A stretch of DNA of 64,000 nucleotides from Aurantimonas marina (GCF_017183135.1 NZ_JADDXW010000011.1:79436-143435), one strand, 5' to 3'; counted from the stretch's first letter, positions 55,321 to 64,000 are shown. Numbers and translations are program-made. Notes: generated by a model from the letters alone, not told the origin.

Positions 55321-56067
55321 ATGTATCTGTTGAAATGGCTCACCGTCTTCGTCGGCGCGGTCTATCTGTTGCCGGCGGCACTCGCCGCTCTCCTCTGGTG
55401 GACCGGCGAGCATCCCGTCTCCTGGCGTCAGGCCGACTGGAGCTCGGCGGCGCTGCTGCCGGCCGCGAGCACCAGCGATGAGGCGGCCCTTTATATCCTT
55501 GCGGCGCGGACCGGCGGGCTGAAGGGGGCGCTCGCCGATCACTCCTGGATCGTCATCAAGGACAAGGGCGCAAGCGCCTACGATCGTTGGGACAAGGTCG
55601 GCTGGGGCACACCGATCCGGCGTAACAGCCGGCCGGCCGACGGGCGCTGGTACTCGAACGATCCCCGGGTCGTCACCCGGATTACCGGCGCCCGGGCGGA
55701 AGCTCTGATACCCGAGGTGCGCGCCGCTATCGCCGCCTACCCCTACGCCGAGCGTGGCGGCTACAATATCTTTCCCGGTCCGAACTCCAATACTTTCGTC
55801 GCTCACGTCATGCGCGCCGTCCCCGGCATCGACGCGACGCTGCCGGCGGCGGCGGTCGGTCGCGACTATCCATCCGAGGGACGTTTCCTCTCGATCGACC
55901 TCGACCGGCGGGAATTGCGCCTGTCACTCTGGGGCTACGCCGGACTGGTCGCCGGCTGGAAATCGGGGCTGGAGGTCAACTTTCTCGGCCTCGTCGCCGG
56001 GCTCGATCCTTTGCGGCTGGCCGTCACAGTGCCGGCGTTCGGCACGTTCGCGCTGCTGGGGGCTTGA
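55321..56067 (+). CDS. DUF3750 family protein
   Basis: 248 residues. An N-terminal signal-anchor helix (about 5-28) is followed by the DUF3750 features: H-S-W-I-V-I-K, a W-G-T-P-I-R-R segment and G-P-N-S-N-T-F. Histidine, asparagine and serine residues in this order suggest an active site, but no activity is established. It is divergent from the asparaginase gene (78 bases). Confidence 0.85.
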   Translation: MYLLKWLTVFVGAVYLLPAALAALLWWTGEHPVSWRQADWSSAALLPAASTSDEAALYILAARTGGLKGALADHSWIVIKDKGASAYDRWDKVGWGTPIRRNSRPADGRWYSNDPRVVTRITGARAEALIPEVRAAIAAYPYAERGGYNIFPGPNSNTFVAHVMRAVPGIDATLPAAAVGRDYPSEGRFLSIDLDRRELRLSLWGYAGLVAGWKSGLEVNFLGLVAGLDPLRLAVTVPAFGTFALLGA

Positions 56068-56181
56068 TGCCCGAGCTTTCACTCATGGCGCGATCAATCC
56101 CTCCGCCGCGGCGCTGAAACAGTGATCGAGTTCCCCGTCGCCGACGAGGCCACCGAGACCGATCCGAGAAGACCGCCGTCG

Positions 56182-56988
56182 TCAGCGGCCGGCCGCCGTT
56201 CCGAATACCGAGGTGGCGAAATCCGCAATCAGCCCCGCCGTGACCTCCGGCTGCTCGATGCAGGGCAGATGGCCGGCATCCTTGACGATCTCGAAGCGCG
56301 AACCGGCGATCAAATCGGCAGTCGAGCGCATCAGATCCGGCGGCGTCGAGCCGTCCTGGTCGCCGACCACGCACAGCACCGGGAGATCGATCTTCGCCGT
56401 CGCCTCGGTATAGTCGGCGTCGCGCAACGCGGCGCTGCTGCCGAGATAGCCCGGCAGCGGCGTCCTCAGCAGCATATTCGAATAGCCGACGAAATCGGCG
56501 TTGGCCGGGCGGCGGAACTGCGGCGTGAACCAGCGCTCGAGGATCTGCTCGGAGATCGCGCCGATCCCGTCCTTCTCAACAGCCGCGATGCGCTGGTCCC
56601 ACAATTCGGTCGTGCCGATCCGGTGCGCGGTGTCCATCAGCACCAGCCCCTTGGCGATGGCCGGATGGCGATGGGTCAGGCCTTGCGCGATCATGCCGCC
56701 GATCGACAGGCCGACGATGATCGGGTTCGTCACGCCGAGATGGTCGATCAAGCCTTCTAGATCGTCGACATGGGTGTCCATGGCGTAGGGCGCAGGCGTC
56801 GCCTCCGACAGCCCGTGGCCGCGTTTGTCGTAGCACACGATCCGATACGCCCCGGCGAGGCGCTCGACCACCGCATCCCATATCCGGAAATCGGTACCCA
56901 GTGAGTTGGCGAAAACCAGCGTCGGCCCGCCGGCATTTCCCTCGACCCGGTGGTGGATAACGATGCCGTTGACGCGCTGAAATGGCAT
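56182..56988 (-). CDS. pcaD: 3-oxoadipate enol-lactonase
   Basis: 268 residues of alpha/beta hydrolase. The nucleophile is in G-L-S-I-G-G-M, the acid in G-D-Q-D-G-S-T-P and the histidine in A-G-H-L-P. The opening V-N-G-I-V-I-H-H-R-V-E-G and R-G-H-G-L-S are typical of PcaD, which opens the enol-lactone in the beta-ketoadipate route. No other pca genes are in the window, so related esterases are possible. ATG at 56988 has GGAAGG upstream. Confidence 0.85.
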   Translation of the reverse strand: MPFQRVNGIVIHHRVEGNAGGPTLVFANSLGTDFRIWDAVVERLAGAYRIVCYDKRGHGLSEATPAPYAMDTHVDDLEGLIDHLGVTNPIIVGLSIGGMIAQGLTHRHPAIAKGLVLMDTAHRIGTTELWDQRIAAVEKDGIGAISEQILERWFTPQFRRPANADFVGYSNMLLRTPLPGYLGSSAALRDADYTEATAKIDLPVLCVVGDQDGSTPPDLMRSTADLIAGSRFEIVKDAGHLPCIEQPEVTAGLIADFATSVFGTAAGR

Positions 56989-57155
56989 GGATGCGGTTTC
57001 CTTCCCAATTGATCGCCGCCGATCATAGGCGGCCACGCGCGCTATGAAAGGGTCCCAGTGGCATCGTGCAAAGAGCGGGGCCGTCTTCCCCGCCTCGGCC
57101 TTTCCTGATAGCGGCATCAAAAACCGAACACTGATATGGTCCGGGAGATTTCGTC

Positions 57156-58106
57156 ATGTTTCTCAGTTGCGGCGACGCGCTGTTCGATCTGTTCGCCGAA
57201 CCCGACGCGGATGTGGCGAAGATCGCCCTGTCCGGGCGTGTCGGCGGTTCGCCACTGAACGTCGCGCTGGGTCTGGCCCGCCTCGGCCATCCGGCCGGCT
57301 TCTTCACGAAGGTCTCGAGCGATCTCTTCGGAATGCGCATCCGCGGCTTCATGGCGCGGGAGGGGATCGATCAGGGCTTCCTCATTCCGACTGACCGGAA
57401 CACGACGCTGGCGATGGTTTCGCTCGGCGCTGACGGCTCGCCGGCCTATACGTTCTATATCGAGGGTACGGCGGACCGTTCGATCGAGGTCGCCGAAGTG
57501 CCGGCGACCTTTCCCGAGGATCTGGAGGCGATCCATCTGGCATCCTACTCCACCGTGACCGAGCCAACTGCCTCGGCGCTCGCCCATCTCGTGCGGCAGG
57601 AATCGGCGCGGCGGTTCATCTCCTACGATCCCAATGTTCGCGCCTCGATCGAGCCCGATCTCGACACCTGGCGACAAAAGGTCGCCGAACTGGTGCCTTT
57701 CGCGGCCTTGGTGAAGGCAAGCGAAGAAGATATCGATCTGCTCTATCCCGGCCGGACCCTCAATGCCGTGATCGACGATTGGGTTGCCGCGGGCGCGGAG
57801 ATGGCCGTCGTGACACGCGGCGAGCGCGGCGCGATCGCCGTCACGGGCGCAGGGGTTCACGCTTCGGTCGACGGACGCCAGATCATCGTCGCCGACACGG
57901 TCGGGGCCGGCGACACTTTTCAGGCGGCGCTCCTGGCAGGCCTGAAGGAACGCGGTCAACTCTCTCGCGCGGCCTTGAGGGCCGCCGACCAAGCCGACAT
58001 CGAGGATTTGCTGCACTTCGCCGTCAGGGCGGCGGCTATCACCTGTTCGCGCCGGGGCGCCGATCTGCCCCGGCGTGCCGATCTCGGCCGCCCGCCGCTC
58101 GCCTGA
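57156..58106 (+). CDS. PfkB family sugar kinase (fructokinase-like)
   Basis: 316 residues of ribokinase fold. Markers are S-C-G-D-A-L-F-D near the start, G-G-S-P-L-N-V-A, the substrate segment S-Y-D-P-N-V-R and the ATP/anion site D-T-V-G-A-G-D-T-F with the catalytic aspartate. Fructokinase is the best guess, but other furanose sugars are possible. A shared terminator follows between it and the outer-membrane gene. Confidence 0.88.
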   Translation: MFLSCGDALFDLFAEPDADVAKIALSGRVGGSPLNVALGLARLGHPAGFFTKVSSDLFGMRIRGFMAREGIDQGFLIPTDRNTTLAMVSLGADGSPAYTFYIEGTADRSIEVAEVPATFPEDLEAIHLASYSTVTEPTASALAHLVRQESARRFISYDPNVRASIEPDLDTWRQKVAELVPFAALVKASEEDIDLLYPGRTLNAVIDDWVAAGAEMAVVTRGERGAIAVTGAGVHASVDGRQIIVADTVGAGDTFQAALLAGLKERGQLSRAALRAADQADIEDLLHFAVRAAAITCSRRGADLPRRADLGRPPLA

Positions 58107-58154
58107 AACCGACGGCCGAACGACCGGCTTTTCAACGCGGCATTTTGAAACTGA

Positions 58155-58188
58155 AAAGCCCGCCGGGTCCTGCGATCCGGCGGGCTTT
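58155..58188. terminator. Bidirectional terminator between convergent genes
   Basis: A 12-bp stem (58155-58166 with 58177-58188) with AAA on one side and TTT on the other, 48 bases from each convergent stop. It can serve the sugar kinase on the plus strand and the outer-membrane gene on the minus strand. Confidence 0.9.
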
Positions 58189-58235
58189 CGTCTGAAAGCC
58201 GGACGCTTGAAGCGCCCGGCCGAAGGCACAATGCC

Positions 58236-59021
58236 TTAGTTGAAGCGATAGGACGCTTTCGCCCAGATCGTGTGGAAGTCCAGGTCGTCGTCGTTGGACT
58301 CCGAGGTGAAGTTCACCGTGTTGGTGCCGTTGGTCCCGGTGATCGACTGATCGTTGGAGCCGAGATTGGTGTAGAGATACTCGACGCCGAACGAGATGTT
58401 CTGGGTCGCCATTACGTCGACACCGCCGCCGACCGCATAACCGACATCCGCGTCGTCACCGTCCTGCGTGAACGTATAGCCGGTGAAGGCGCCGCCGCTA
58501 GGTGCCGTCATGTTGTTGTCGACGCCGGCATAGGCGAGGCCGCCCGTACCGTAGAGCAGGACGCTGTCCATGGCGTAGCCAAGGCGCGCCCGGACGGTGC
58601 CGAGATAGTTGATCTCGCTGTTGGACGTGAAGGTCGAGCCGCCCGGCGTGGTGTAGGACCGGTTGGTCTCGGCGTCGATGTAGTTGATGTCCGCGACCGC
58701 GCCGACGACGAAGTTGTTCGGCATCTGGTAGTCGTAACCGATATGCGCGCCGCCGATGAAGCCGGCGTTGTTGTCGTCACCGTTAAAAGTGCCGTTGCCG
58801 AAAACACCGGTGTTGCCCGGATCAAAGCTAGCGCCATCGTCGTCGCCGCTGAAGGCGACGCCAGCCTGGCCACCGATGTAGAGGCCGGTCCAGGTGCTGG
58901 TCGTGGCGACCGGCTCGATCATCATCGGGGCCGGCGCAGGGGCCTCCTCATAGACTGGATCGGCGGCGAGCGCCGGGGTGACGAACGCCGTCGAGGCGAG
59001 AAGCAATGCAAAGCGTTTCAT
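58236..59021 (-). CDS. Outer-membrane beta-barrel protein (Omp25/porin-like)
   Basis: 261 residues. A signal peptide ending A-L-A-A is followed by a proline/alanine linker. An eight-strand barrel comes next, starting W-T-G-L-Y-I-G-G-Q-A-G and ending A-S-Y-R-F-N, the terminal aromatic pattern for outer-membrane insertion. The loops are rich in aspartate, asparagine and glycine. The Omp25/Omp31-like family is abundant in Hyphomicrobiales. ATG at 59021 with GGAG eight bases upstream. The long AT-rich region upstream probably carries a strong promoter. Confidence 0.9.
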   Translation of the reverse strand: MKRFALLLASTAFVTPALAADPVYEEAPAPAPMMIEPVATTSTWTGLYIGGQAGVAFSGDDDGASFDPGNTGVFGNGTFNGDDNNAGFIGGAHIGYDYQMPNNFVVGAVADINYIDAETNRSYTTPGGSTFTSNSEINYLGTVRARLGYAMDSVLLYGTGGLAYAGVDNNMTAPSGGAFTGYTFTQDGDDADVGYAVGGGVDVMATQNISFGVEYLYTNLGSNDQSITGTNGTNTVNFTSESNDDDLDFHTIWAKASYRFN

Positions 59022-59764
59022 AACTGAACTCCATTCTGTCGCAGTCGCGACTTTCTTCCGGACGCCACATCCTCGTACCGCCCGGATTCCCGACCCGGCT
59101 GGCGGGTTCGGGAGTTGATATGGTCCCTCACCGTGCCTGAAAAATGGCAGGAATAGGTTCTCCTTCGCCGTGTTGCCGATCCGCAACGAGAATTCCGACC
59201 GGACCCGGCGTCGTGAATTATCCGTAACCTTCGATCCTTGATTTCCTCTTAAAAACGATGGTTTACGCCGACGGGTCGCGGGCGGCGTGGCACTTAACAA
59301 ACATGGCGAAGATGTGACGGATAGAATTCCTAACGAATAGACGATCGGGTTAACCCAGGGAAATTGAATTGGACCAGTGACGTTCTAAAACGCCACGCGC
59401 CGGCGCATGAGCCCTGCGGCGGCCGGATCGCTTTTCGCAATGAAAACGCTTAAAAAATTCCGGTTATACTTTCTTAAATGGCGATTTCGGCGTCGAAATT
59501 ACTTAATATGGGGGATTATTATTTTTATATAGCGCGAACATCCCGTAGAATGGCCGCCCTGCCCACATCGACGAGAGCCCACCATCATGAACTGCTTGCC
59601 GCTCGCATTCGCGGCGGCCGAGTGTGATCCATACCGCCAGCCCCGGTACAACCGTCGTGCGCCCAAGCCGCCGCCTTCAAATGATTGCCATTTCAAATGA
59701 TTGCCATTACGCGGCATGGCTTTATATTCCCGCCGCGAAAAGGATCGCAGTTCACGGAGGAATC
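59022..59764. other. Long divergent intergenic region, partly AT-rich
   Basis: 743 bases between the outer-membrane gene (leftward) and the cytochrome c gene (rightward). A very AT-rich island lies at about 59445-59530, and a 16-base tandem duplication is at 59676-59707. I see no conserved frame. The region should hold both promoters, and an sRNA cannot be excluded. Confidence 0.5.
59676..59707. repeat. Perfect 16-base tandem duplication upstream of cytochrome c gene
   Basis: TTCAAATGATTGCCAT occurs twice in a row, at 59676-59691 and 59692-59707. Each unit with the next T holds the dyad AATG-N5-CATT. It ends 57 bases before the ATG of the cytochrome gene and may be a doubled regulator site. 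Confidence 0.85.
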
Positions 59765-60208
59765 ATGCGTAATTTGATGTTGGCCGCCGGCGTAATCGTG
59801 ACGCTCACAATGGCGACGAGTGCGATGGCTCAGACCGCTGGCGACGCGGACGCCGGCAAGAAGGTCTTCAACAAATGCCGAGCGTGCCACGCTGTCGGAG
59901 AAGGTGCGAAAAACAAGATCGGCCCGGAGCTGAACGGCCTGGTCGGCGAAAAGCCCGGGGCAGTCGAGGGCTACAGCTTTTCGCCGGCCTTCCAGGAATG
60001 GGCCGCAGACAAGTCGGTTTGGAATGAGGCGCTGTTGACCGAATGGCTCACCGACCCGCGCGCGGTCGTCAAGGGCACCAAGATGGCGTTTCCCGGACTC
60101 AAGAAGCCGGAAGACCTGACCAACGTTATCGCCTACCTCGCCGGCTTTGACGACGAGGGCGAGGAGCGCGATCCCGCCGAAGCACTCGCTACGGCGGCCG
60201 GGCAGTAA
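59765..60208 (+). CDS. Periplasmic class I cytochrome c
   Basis: 147 residues: a signal peptide (cut near A-M-A-Q), then C-R-A-C-H heme attachment, G-P-E-L-N-G-L-V-G, and the methionine ligand in G-T-K-M-A-F-P-G-L. This is a cytochrome c2-like electron carrier. GGAGGAAT just upstream fixes the start, though the frame is open to 59624. A terminator follows. Confidence 0.92.
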   Translation: MRNLMLAAGVIVTLTMATSAMAQTAGDADAGKKVFNKCRACHAVGEGAKNKIGPELNGLVGEKPGAVEGYSFSPAFQEWAADKSVWNEALLTEWLTDPRAVVKGTKMAFPGLKKPEDLTNVIAYLAGFDDEGEERDPAEALATAAGQ

Positions 60209-60243
60209 CGCCTTCCGTACCTGCGCAAGGACGCCACCACAGC

Positions 60244-60268
60244 ACGGCCGCCCCAAGGCGGCCGTTTT
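60244..60268 (+). terminator. Intrinsic terminator after the cytochrome c gene
   Basis: A 9-bp stem (60244-60252 with 60257-60265), loop CCAA, followed by T residues. A second perfect 8-bp hairpin at 60277-60295 lies just before the convergent aldolase stop but has no T-run on the minus strand. Confidence 0.85.
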
Positions 60269-60311
60269 CGTTTCAGCCGGGACTTGCAGTCCCGGTGTCG
60301 ATCGCGACCGA

Positions 60312-61223
60312 TCAGGCGTAGATGTCCATCACCTGATTGAGGAGCGCGATCGCCTCGTCCTTGCTGCGCTGGAACGAATTGCGGCCGATGATCGATCCGT
60401 TGCCGCCGCCCTCCCGGATGGCGCGGACCTCGTCCAGAAGCTCGTCGGTGTTCTTCGCCGCTCCGCCGGAAAAGACGACAATACGCTTGCCGGCGAAGGC
60501 CGCTTGCATAATGTGGCGCACGCGGTCGGCGGCCGCTTCCCGCGGAATGGGGTGTTTCTCATAGATCGGCTTTGCCGCGTCGAGATCGACATGGGCGGTC
60601 GGCAATTTCACCTTGATGATCGTGGCCCCCATCAACGCCGCCATATGCGCGGCATAGGCGATGATATCGAAGCCGGTCTCGCCCTCCTTGGAGACCTTGC
60701 CACCGCGTGGATAGGACCAGACGACAGTCATCAGCCCGCGTGATTTGGCCTGGAGGCTGATTTCCCGCAATTCCTCCATCATCTCATAGGAGCAGTCGGA
60801 GCCGGGATAGATGGTGAAACCGACGCCGACGCAGCCGAGCCGCATGGCATCCTCGACCTTGCCGGTCAGTGCCTGATCCTGGCTGCCGACCAGTGAATTG
60901 CCGCTGTTGAGCTTGAGGATCAGCGGGACCTCTCCGGCGAACGTATCGGCGCCCTGCTCCAGAAGCCCGAGCGGCGCGGCATAGCCCGACACGCCGGAAT
61001 CGATCGCCAGTTCGTAAAGATAATGCGGGTCGTAGGCGACCGGGTTGGGCGCGAAGCTGCGAGCAGGTCCGTGCTCGAAGCCCTGATCGACTGGCAGGAT
61101 CACCACCCGCCCGGTCCCCGCCAACCGGCCATGCATAAGGAGGCGTGAAAGATTGCTCTTCAATCCTGGAGTCTCGCCCTCGTACCAGGAGAGGATGTCC
61201 CGGACGGTTTCTGTTCTCAGCAT
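60312..61223 (-). CDS. Class I fructose-bisphosphate aldolase (DhnA type)
   Basis: 303 residues of the archaeal-type class I aldolase barrel. P-V-D-Q-G-F-E-H-G-P near the start, the Y-P-G-S region and the lysine in I-I-K-V-K-L-P, expected to form the Schiff base, are visible. F-S-G-G-A-A and the late G-G-G-N-G-S-I-I-G-R-N provide the phosphate site. It cleaves or forms fructose-1,6-bisphosphate. AAAGGAG precedes the ATG at 61223. Confidence 0.9.
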   Translation of the reverse strand: MLRTETVRDILSWYEGETPGLKSNLSRLLMHGRLAGTGRVVILPVDQGFEHGPARSFAPNPVAYDPHYLYELAIDSGVSGYAAPLGLLEQGADTFAGEVPLILKLNSGNSLVGSQDQALTGKVEDAMRLGCVGVGFTIYPGSDCSYEMMEELREISLQAKSRGLMTVVWSYPRGGKVSKEGETGFDIIAYAAHMAALMGATIIKVKLPTAHVDLDAAKPIYEKHPIPREAAADRVRHIMQAAFAGKRIVVFSGGAAKNTDELLDEVRAIREGGGNGSIIGRNSFQRSKDEAIALLNQVMDIYA

Positions 61224-61814
61224 ATGATTTGCTCCTTTGCCTCGCCGGCGGACATCAAGAGCCTCGCCGCTTCCCACGCGTTTCTTCTGGGGCTCCGGCG
61301 TGGCGCCGTCCAGATGCGCGACGCTGCCTGCGCATATTAAAATCGGTTGAATGGTCTCCGAGGCGTGCGGCCAACGGCTGCGCCGGTCCTGCCGGTGGCA
61401 CTGTGGGAGGCCCGCCTTCCTGTGAATTGAACAAAATCGTGATTTCCGCGTTTCCAATAGGTGGAGGAAATCATGATGAGACGCGGTGTTACGGCATTCC
61501 CATCGCCCTTTGGTAATGATTGTGACCTGATGTTTGCGGGAAATGGCGTCCCGGCTGCTCCGCTCGCGCGTGGTCGGCCAGACGACCCAGTCGACGTCAG
61601 GGCGCGGGCGAAGCTGGCCCTTCCAGCCCGGCCCTCACGAGCGCGCGAGAAAAGACGTAAGACGGCTGCCCAGGATCAGACATCGAGCCCGCTCATCCAC
61701 CACGCCCCCTTCCGTTTGGCCCCAGTCGAACAGGGCCAGCAGACTGTCAAGCTCGGCCGCCGTGGCTTTCATCTGCGCTCTCGTCCAGCCAGTGACGCCG
61801 TGGGAGATGACGTC
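61224..61814. other. Region of uncertain coding content
   Basis: 591 bases without a recognised gene. A strong GGAGGAA site precedes ATG codons at 61473 and 61476. They open a frame that runs to 61901, but its middle is arginine/proline-rich and looks non-coding. A minus-strand frame at 61635-62024 is equally unconvincing. Confidence 0.4.
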
Positions 61815-61901
61815 ATGCCTCAGAGCGACAGCATTGTGGTCCCGACGGCGATCGTCGGGATCATTCTTGCGGTGAGCTATCTTTTTAGTTTCTTCGGCTG
61901 A
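61815..61901 (+). CDS. Candidate 28-residue membrane peptide
   Basis: M-P-Q-S-D-S then a single hydrophobic helix (I-V-V-P-T-A-I-V-G-I-I-L-A-V-S-Y) ending F-S-F-F-G. GGGAG lies eight bases before the ATG, at the right distance. It may instead be the C-terminal end of a longer frame from 61473, but only this end looks like protein. Function unknown. Confidence 0.35.
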   Translation: MPQSDSIVVPTAIVGIILAVSYLFSFFG

Positions 61902-62055
61902 TGCCAGGGGATCGCTGGTCCCCGGGGACATCGGCACTTTGCGGCCGAAAACAGCAACCCGCATAAGCGGAGAGGCCACACCGCCTAACCTGCCGATCTT
62001 GCGCGTGGAATCTTCCGCCGGCATCGTCAGGGAACCTGGAGGCGGAGGAATAGCG

Positions 62056-62670
62056 ATGCCCAGCCAACTGACATTCTACTACAACCCGATGAGCCGCGCG
62101 GCAATCGTCCGCTGGATGCTTGAAGAAGTCGATGCCGACTACGCCATCGTGCCGATCGACTTCGAGGCCGGTGATAATCGAAAGCCTGATTTCCTGGCCA
62201 TCAATCCGATGGGCAAACTGCCGACGCTCGTTCTCGACGACCTTACTGTTTTGACGGAAACGCCCGCTATCATCGCCTGGCTGGCCGATGCCTATCCCGA
62301 GGCGGGGCTCGCTCCCGAACCAGGATCGGCAGAGCGAGGCACCTACTACCGTTGGCTTTTCTTCGGAGGCACTTGCTTCGAACCTGCGCTGACCGATGCG
62401 ACGATGCGCAAGGACGTGCTGCCGAAGTCGAGCGTCGGCTGGGGCACCTACCATGATGTGATCGACACGTTGGAAATCGCGATCGGCGAAGGGCCATATC
62501 TGCTCGGCGAGCGCTTCAGCGCTGCCGACGTCTATATCGGCGCCGAGCTCTTCTGGGCGGGGATGTTTGCCGCACCGCGCATTGCCGAAAGCCGGGTTAT
62601 CCAGGATTACGTTGCACGGGTGACGAACCGGGACGCGTATAAGCGTGCGATGGCCGTTCCGGACGCCTGA
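62056..62670 (+). CDS. Glutathione S-transferase family protein
   Basis: 204 residues. The thioredoxin-like N-terminal domain has L-T-F-Y-Y-N-P-M-S-R-A and the cis-proline M-G-K-L-P-T-L with T-E-T-P-A-I, which bind glutathione. The C-terminal helical domain has L-G-E-R-F-S-A-A-D-V-Y, the N-capping motif. GGAGGAA precedes the ATG at 62056. Its substrate is unknown. Confidence 0.9.
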   Translation: MPSQLTFYYNPMSRAAIVRWMLEEVDADYAIVPIDFEAGDNRKPDFLAINPMGKLPTLVLDDLTVLTETPAIIAWLADAYPEAGLAPEPGSAERGTYYRWLFFGGTCFEPALTDATMRKDVLPKSSVGWGTYHDVIDTLEIAIGEGPYLLGERFSAADVYIGAELFWAGMFAAPRIAESRVIQDYVARVTNRDAYKRAMAVPDA

Positions 62671-62916
62671 CACCCCCACGCCGGCTCTTCCGGCGCGATG
62701 CCTTGTCGGGGGCAAATGCGACGCATTCCATCGCTCTATCGCCGGCTCTTCATCTGAACGCTGCTGGCGTCGCCGGCAGCGCTGTGGCGGCTATAGGTGT
62801 TTGTAATCTTTTCAGACTTTCCAATTACATCAGTCTCCCAAAGGCGAATGCCGATTTCCTTGGCACCGCTACGATATCTCCGCTGCAAGGCGTTCGATGC
62901 TGTTCACGCGACCGCA

Positions 62917-63222
62917 ATGAAATCTCACACGCTCAGCTGGATCGCCGGGTCCGTCATGGCGTTGGCGACCCTCATCGTCGCGGTTCCGGGTCCCAGTCTT
63001 GCCAGCACCGAAAGTCTCGCGGCGGTTTTTCCGCCGTGGTGGCCGCAAGCGCGTGTCATCCAGGCGGCGGCCAGCGTCGGCAATCTCGTGGATGCGGGGG
63101 CCTGGCCTTCCGTGGCCGTTCTTGAATTCACCGATGAAGACTTGCCGGGTCGGCTTCGTGCCACCGGTGCATGGCTCGTTCTCGATGCAGCCGCGATCGG
63201 CTGCGCAAGCACCACTGATTAG
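62917..63222 (+). CDS. Small exported protein upstream of chemoreceptor
   Basis: 101 residues: an N-terminal helix (about 6-25) acting as signal or anchor, then a compact domain containing F-P-P-W-W-P and R-L-R-A-T-G-A-W-L-V-L-D-A. The next gene starts 10 bases later, so they are probably co-transcribed. I do not recognise a named family. Short exported proteins of this look occur next to chemoreceptors, and a role in sensing is only suggested. Confidence 0.6.
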   Translation: MKSHTLSWIAGSVMALATLIVAVPGPSLASTESLAAVFPPWWPQARVIQAAASVGNLVDAGAWPSVAVLEFTDEDLPGRLRATGAWLVLDAAAIGCASTTD

Positions 63223-63232
63223 GACGCCGACT

Positions 63233-64000
63233 ATGAATGCGATGAAAGACCTCGACGCGCACCGGGCCCGTATCACGAGCTGGATCTCCCTCGGCCAGTT
63301 CGGATTCGTGCCGATGATCATGGCGGTTGAAGTGGCGAACGCCCGGTCGGCCATCGCCCCGACGCTCGCAGCGACCGCCATCGCGGTCGTCAGTCTGCTG
63401 CTGTCCCGGAGGGCCGACCTCGGATCGACGGCCCGAATGGTCTGCGCTGTCGGTCTCGTCGGCAATATTTCCATTCTCGTTTCGGCGCTCAGCGGCAACT
63501 ACCTGCAAGTCGATATGCACATGGCTTATTTCGCCGGTCTCGCGGTGGTCGGAGCGATGTTCGATTGGCGTGTGATCGCGGGGGCGACGGTCGCAACCGC
63601 CCTTCACCATTTGGTGCTGAATTTCGCGCTGCCGGCGGCGATCTATCCCGGCGGTACCGATGTCGTACGCTTCGGCCTGCACGCGATCATTCTGGTTACC
63701 GAAGCGGCTGTCCTTCTGTGGCTCGCCTATACGGTCTCCGCCATGTTCAAGAGCATTGCCGACGCGACCGAGCTTGCGCGGGAAGAACAGGGTCGCGCGG
63801 AAGCATCCAGCCAGGAAACGGAACGGCTCTCCCGCGAACGCGAGGCGGAACAAAACCGTCAGGCGGCGCTGGACAACGCCAAGGCGGAGGATTTGCGGGC
63901 CTTTGTCGGGGTGGTCGAGGTCGGCTTCGAGCGGCTGTCGGCGGGCGACTTGACGGTGCGGATGGCCGAGCCGGTGGCGGCGGAGTTCGAGCCGATCCGG
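63233..64000 (+). CDS. Methyl-accepting chemotaxis protein, N-terminal part
   Basis: The first 256 residues of a gene cut by the window end. About six hydrophobic helices (residues ~15-180) include M-H-M-A-Y-F-A-G-L and A-L-H-H-L-V-L-N-F, a membrane sensor I know from rhizobial chemoreceptors. A coiled coil rich in E/R/A (about 185-235) and the start of a HAMP-like segment (G-D-L-T-V-R-M) follow. The signalling domain would lie beyond the window. Confidence 0.85.
   Translation, partial: MNAMKDLDAHRARITSWISLGQFGFVPMIMAVEVANARSAIAPTLAATAIAVVSLLLSRRADLGSTARMVCAVGLVGNISILVSALSGNYLQVDMHMAYFAGLAVVGAMFDWRVIAGATVATALHHLVLNFALPAAIYPGGTDVVRFGLHAIILVTEAAVLLWLAYTVSAMFKSIADATELAREEQGRAEASSQETERLSREREAEQNRQAALDNAKAEDLRAFVGVVEVGFERLSAGDLTVRMAEPVAAEFEPIR

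Noticed and set aside
60277..60295. 8-bp hairpin as aldolase terminator
   Set aside because: The stem is perfect, but on the minus strand no T-run follows, so it is mentioned only beside the cytochrome terminator.
61635..62024. 130-codon frame on the minus strand
   Set aside because: It has no recognisable domain and poor codon regularity, and it competes with an equally weak plus-strand frame. It is left unassigned.
1..64000. CRISPR arrays, tRNA or rRNA genes, integrases
   Set aside because: I saw no regularly spaced direct repeats, no cloverleaf with a T-loop motif and no recombinase-like protein anywhere in the window.

Overview
The window is high-GC DNA from an alphaproteobacterium, most likely of the order Hyphomicrobiales (Rhizobiales). 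The basis is gene content: HWE-family histidine kinases, a RutR/PreTA-type reductive pyrimidine pathway with its own ABC importer, a rhizobial-type asparaginase, an Omp25-like beta-barrel protein and a rhizobial-style intergenic inverted repeat. I see no rRNA, tRNA or CRISPR array. Both ends cut genes: an RND efflux pump C-terminus at the left and a methyl-accepting chemotaxis protein at the right.

Region 0.4-17 kb is a pyrimidine-catabolism island. Leftward from 10011 to 442 runs what looks like one long operon: omega-amino acid:pyruvate aminotransferase, beta-ureidopropionase-type hydrolase, an AT-rich HhH-GPD-like gene, dihydropyrimidinase (hydA), a DUF559 endonuclease bounded by inverted repeats, an ABC ATPase, a four-helix EamA/SMR-like protein, two permeases and a substrate-binding protein, ending at an intrinsic terminator (384-415). 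A divergent RutR-like regulator follows, with a near-consensus RutR operator between the two directions. preA and preT lie leftward at 14-16.8 kb, and degenerate RutR-like sites precede preT. Together PreTA, HydA, the hydrolase and the aminotransferase would convert uracil or thymine to a semialdehyde. An EthD protein and a GGDEF/EAL protein sit between the two blocks.

Region 17-36 kb holds an HWE kinase, a small Cys-rich secreted protein with a BNR beta-propeller protein, an SDR, a DUF423 protein, a complete seven-gene Mrp (mnhA-G) cation/proton antiporter, oligopeptidase B, a diheme cytochrome c with a cytochrome c', Fe-superoxide dismutase, a class IV aminotransferase, a low-coding stretch with repeats and a G13 tract, a haloacid dehalogenase, an L,D-transpeptidase and a TM2 protein.

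Region 36-54 kb holds a HerA-like ATPase, a DUF2267-like protein, a second HWE kinase, methylmalonyl-CoA mutase (mutA, mutB), a MazE-Doc toxin-antitoxin pair joined by overlaps to a CorA transporter, an intact GGDEF-EAL protein, a FeeM-like acyltransferase, the pqqABCDE operon (including the 25-residue pqqA), meaB and an NYN/LOTUS-type protein. meaB supports the mutase encoded about 8 kb away.

Region 54-64 kb holds an asparaginase, a DUF3750 protein, a 3-oxoadipate enol-lactonase, a PfkB sugar kinase, an outer-membrane beta-barrel, a cytochrome c, class I fructose-bisphosphate aldolase, a glutathione S-transferase, a small exported protein and the partial chemoreceptor.
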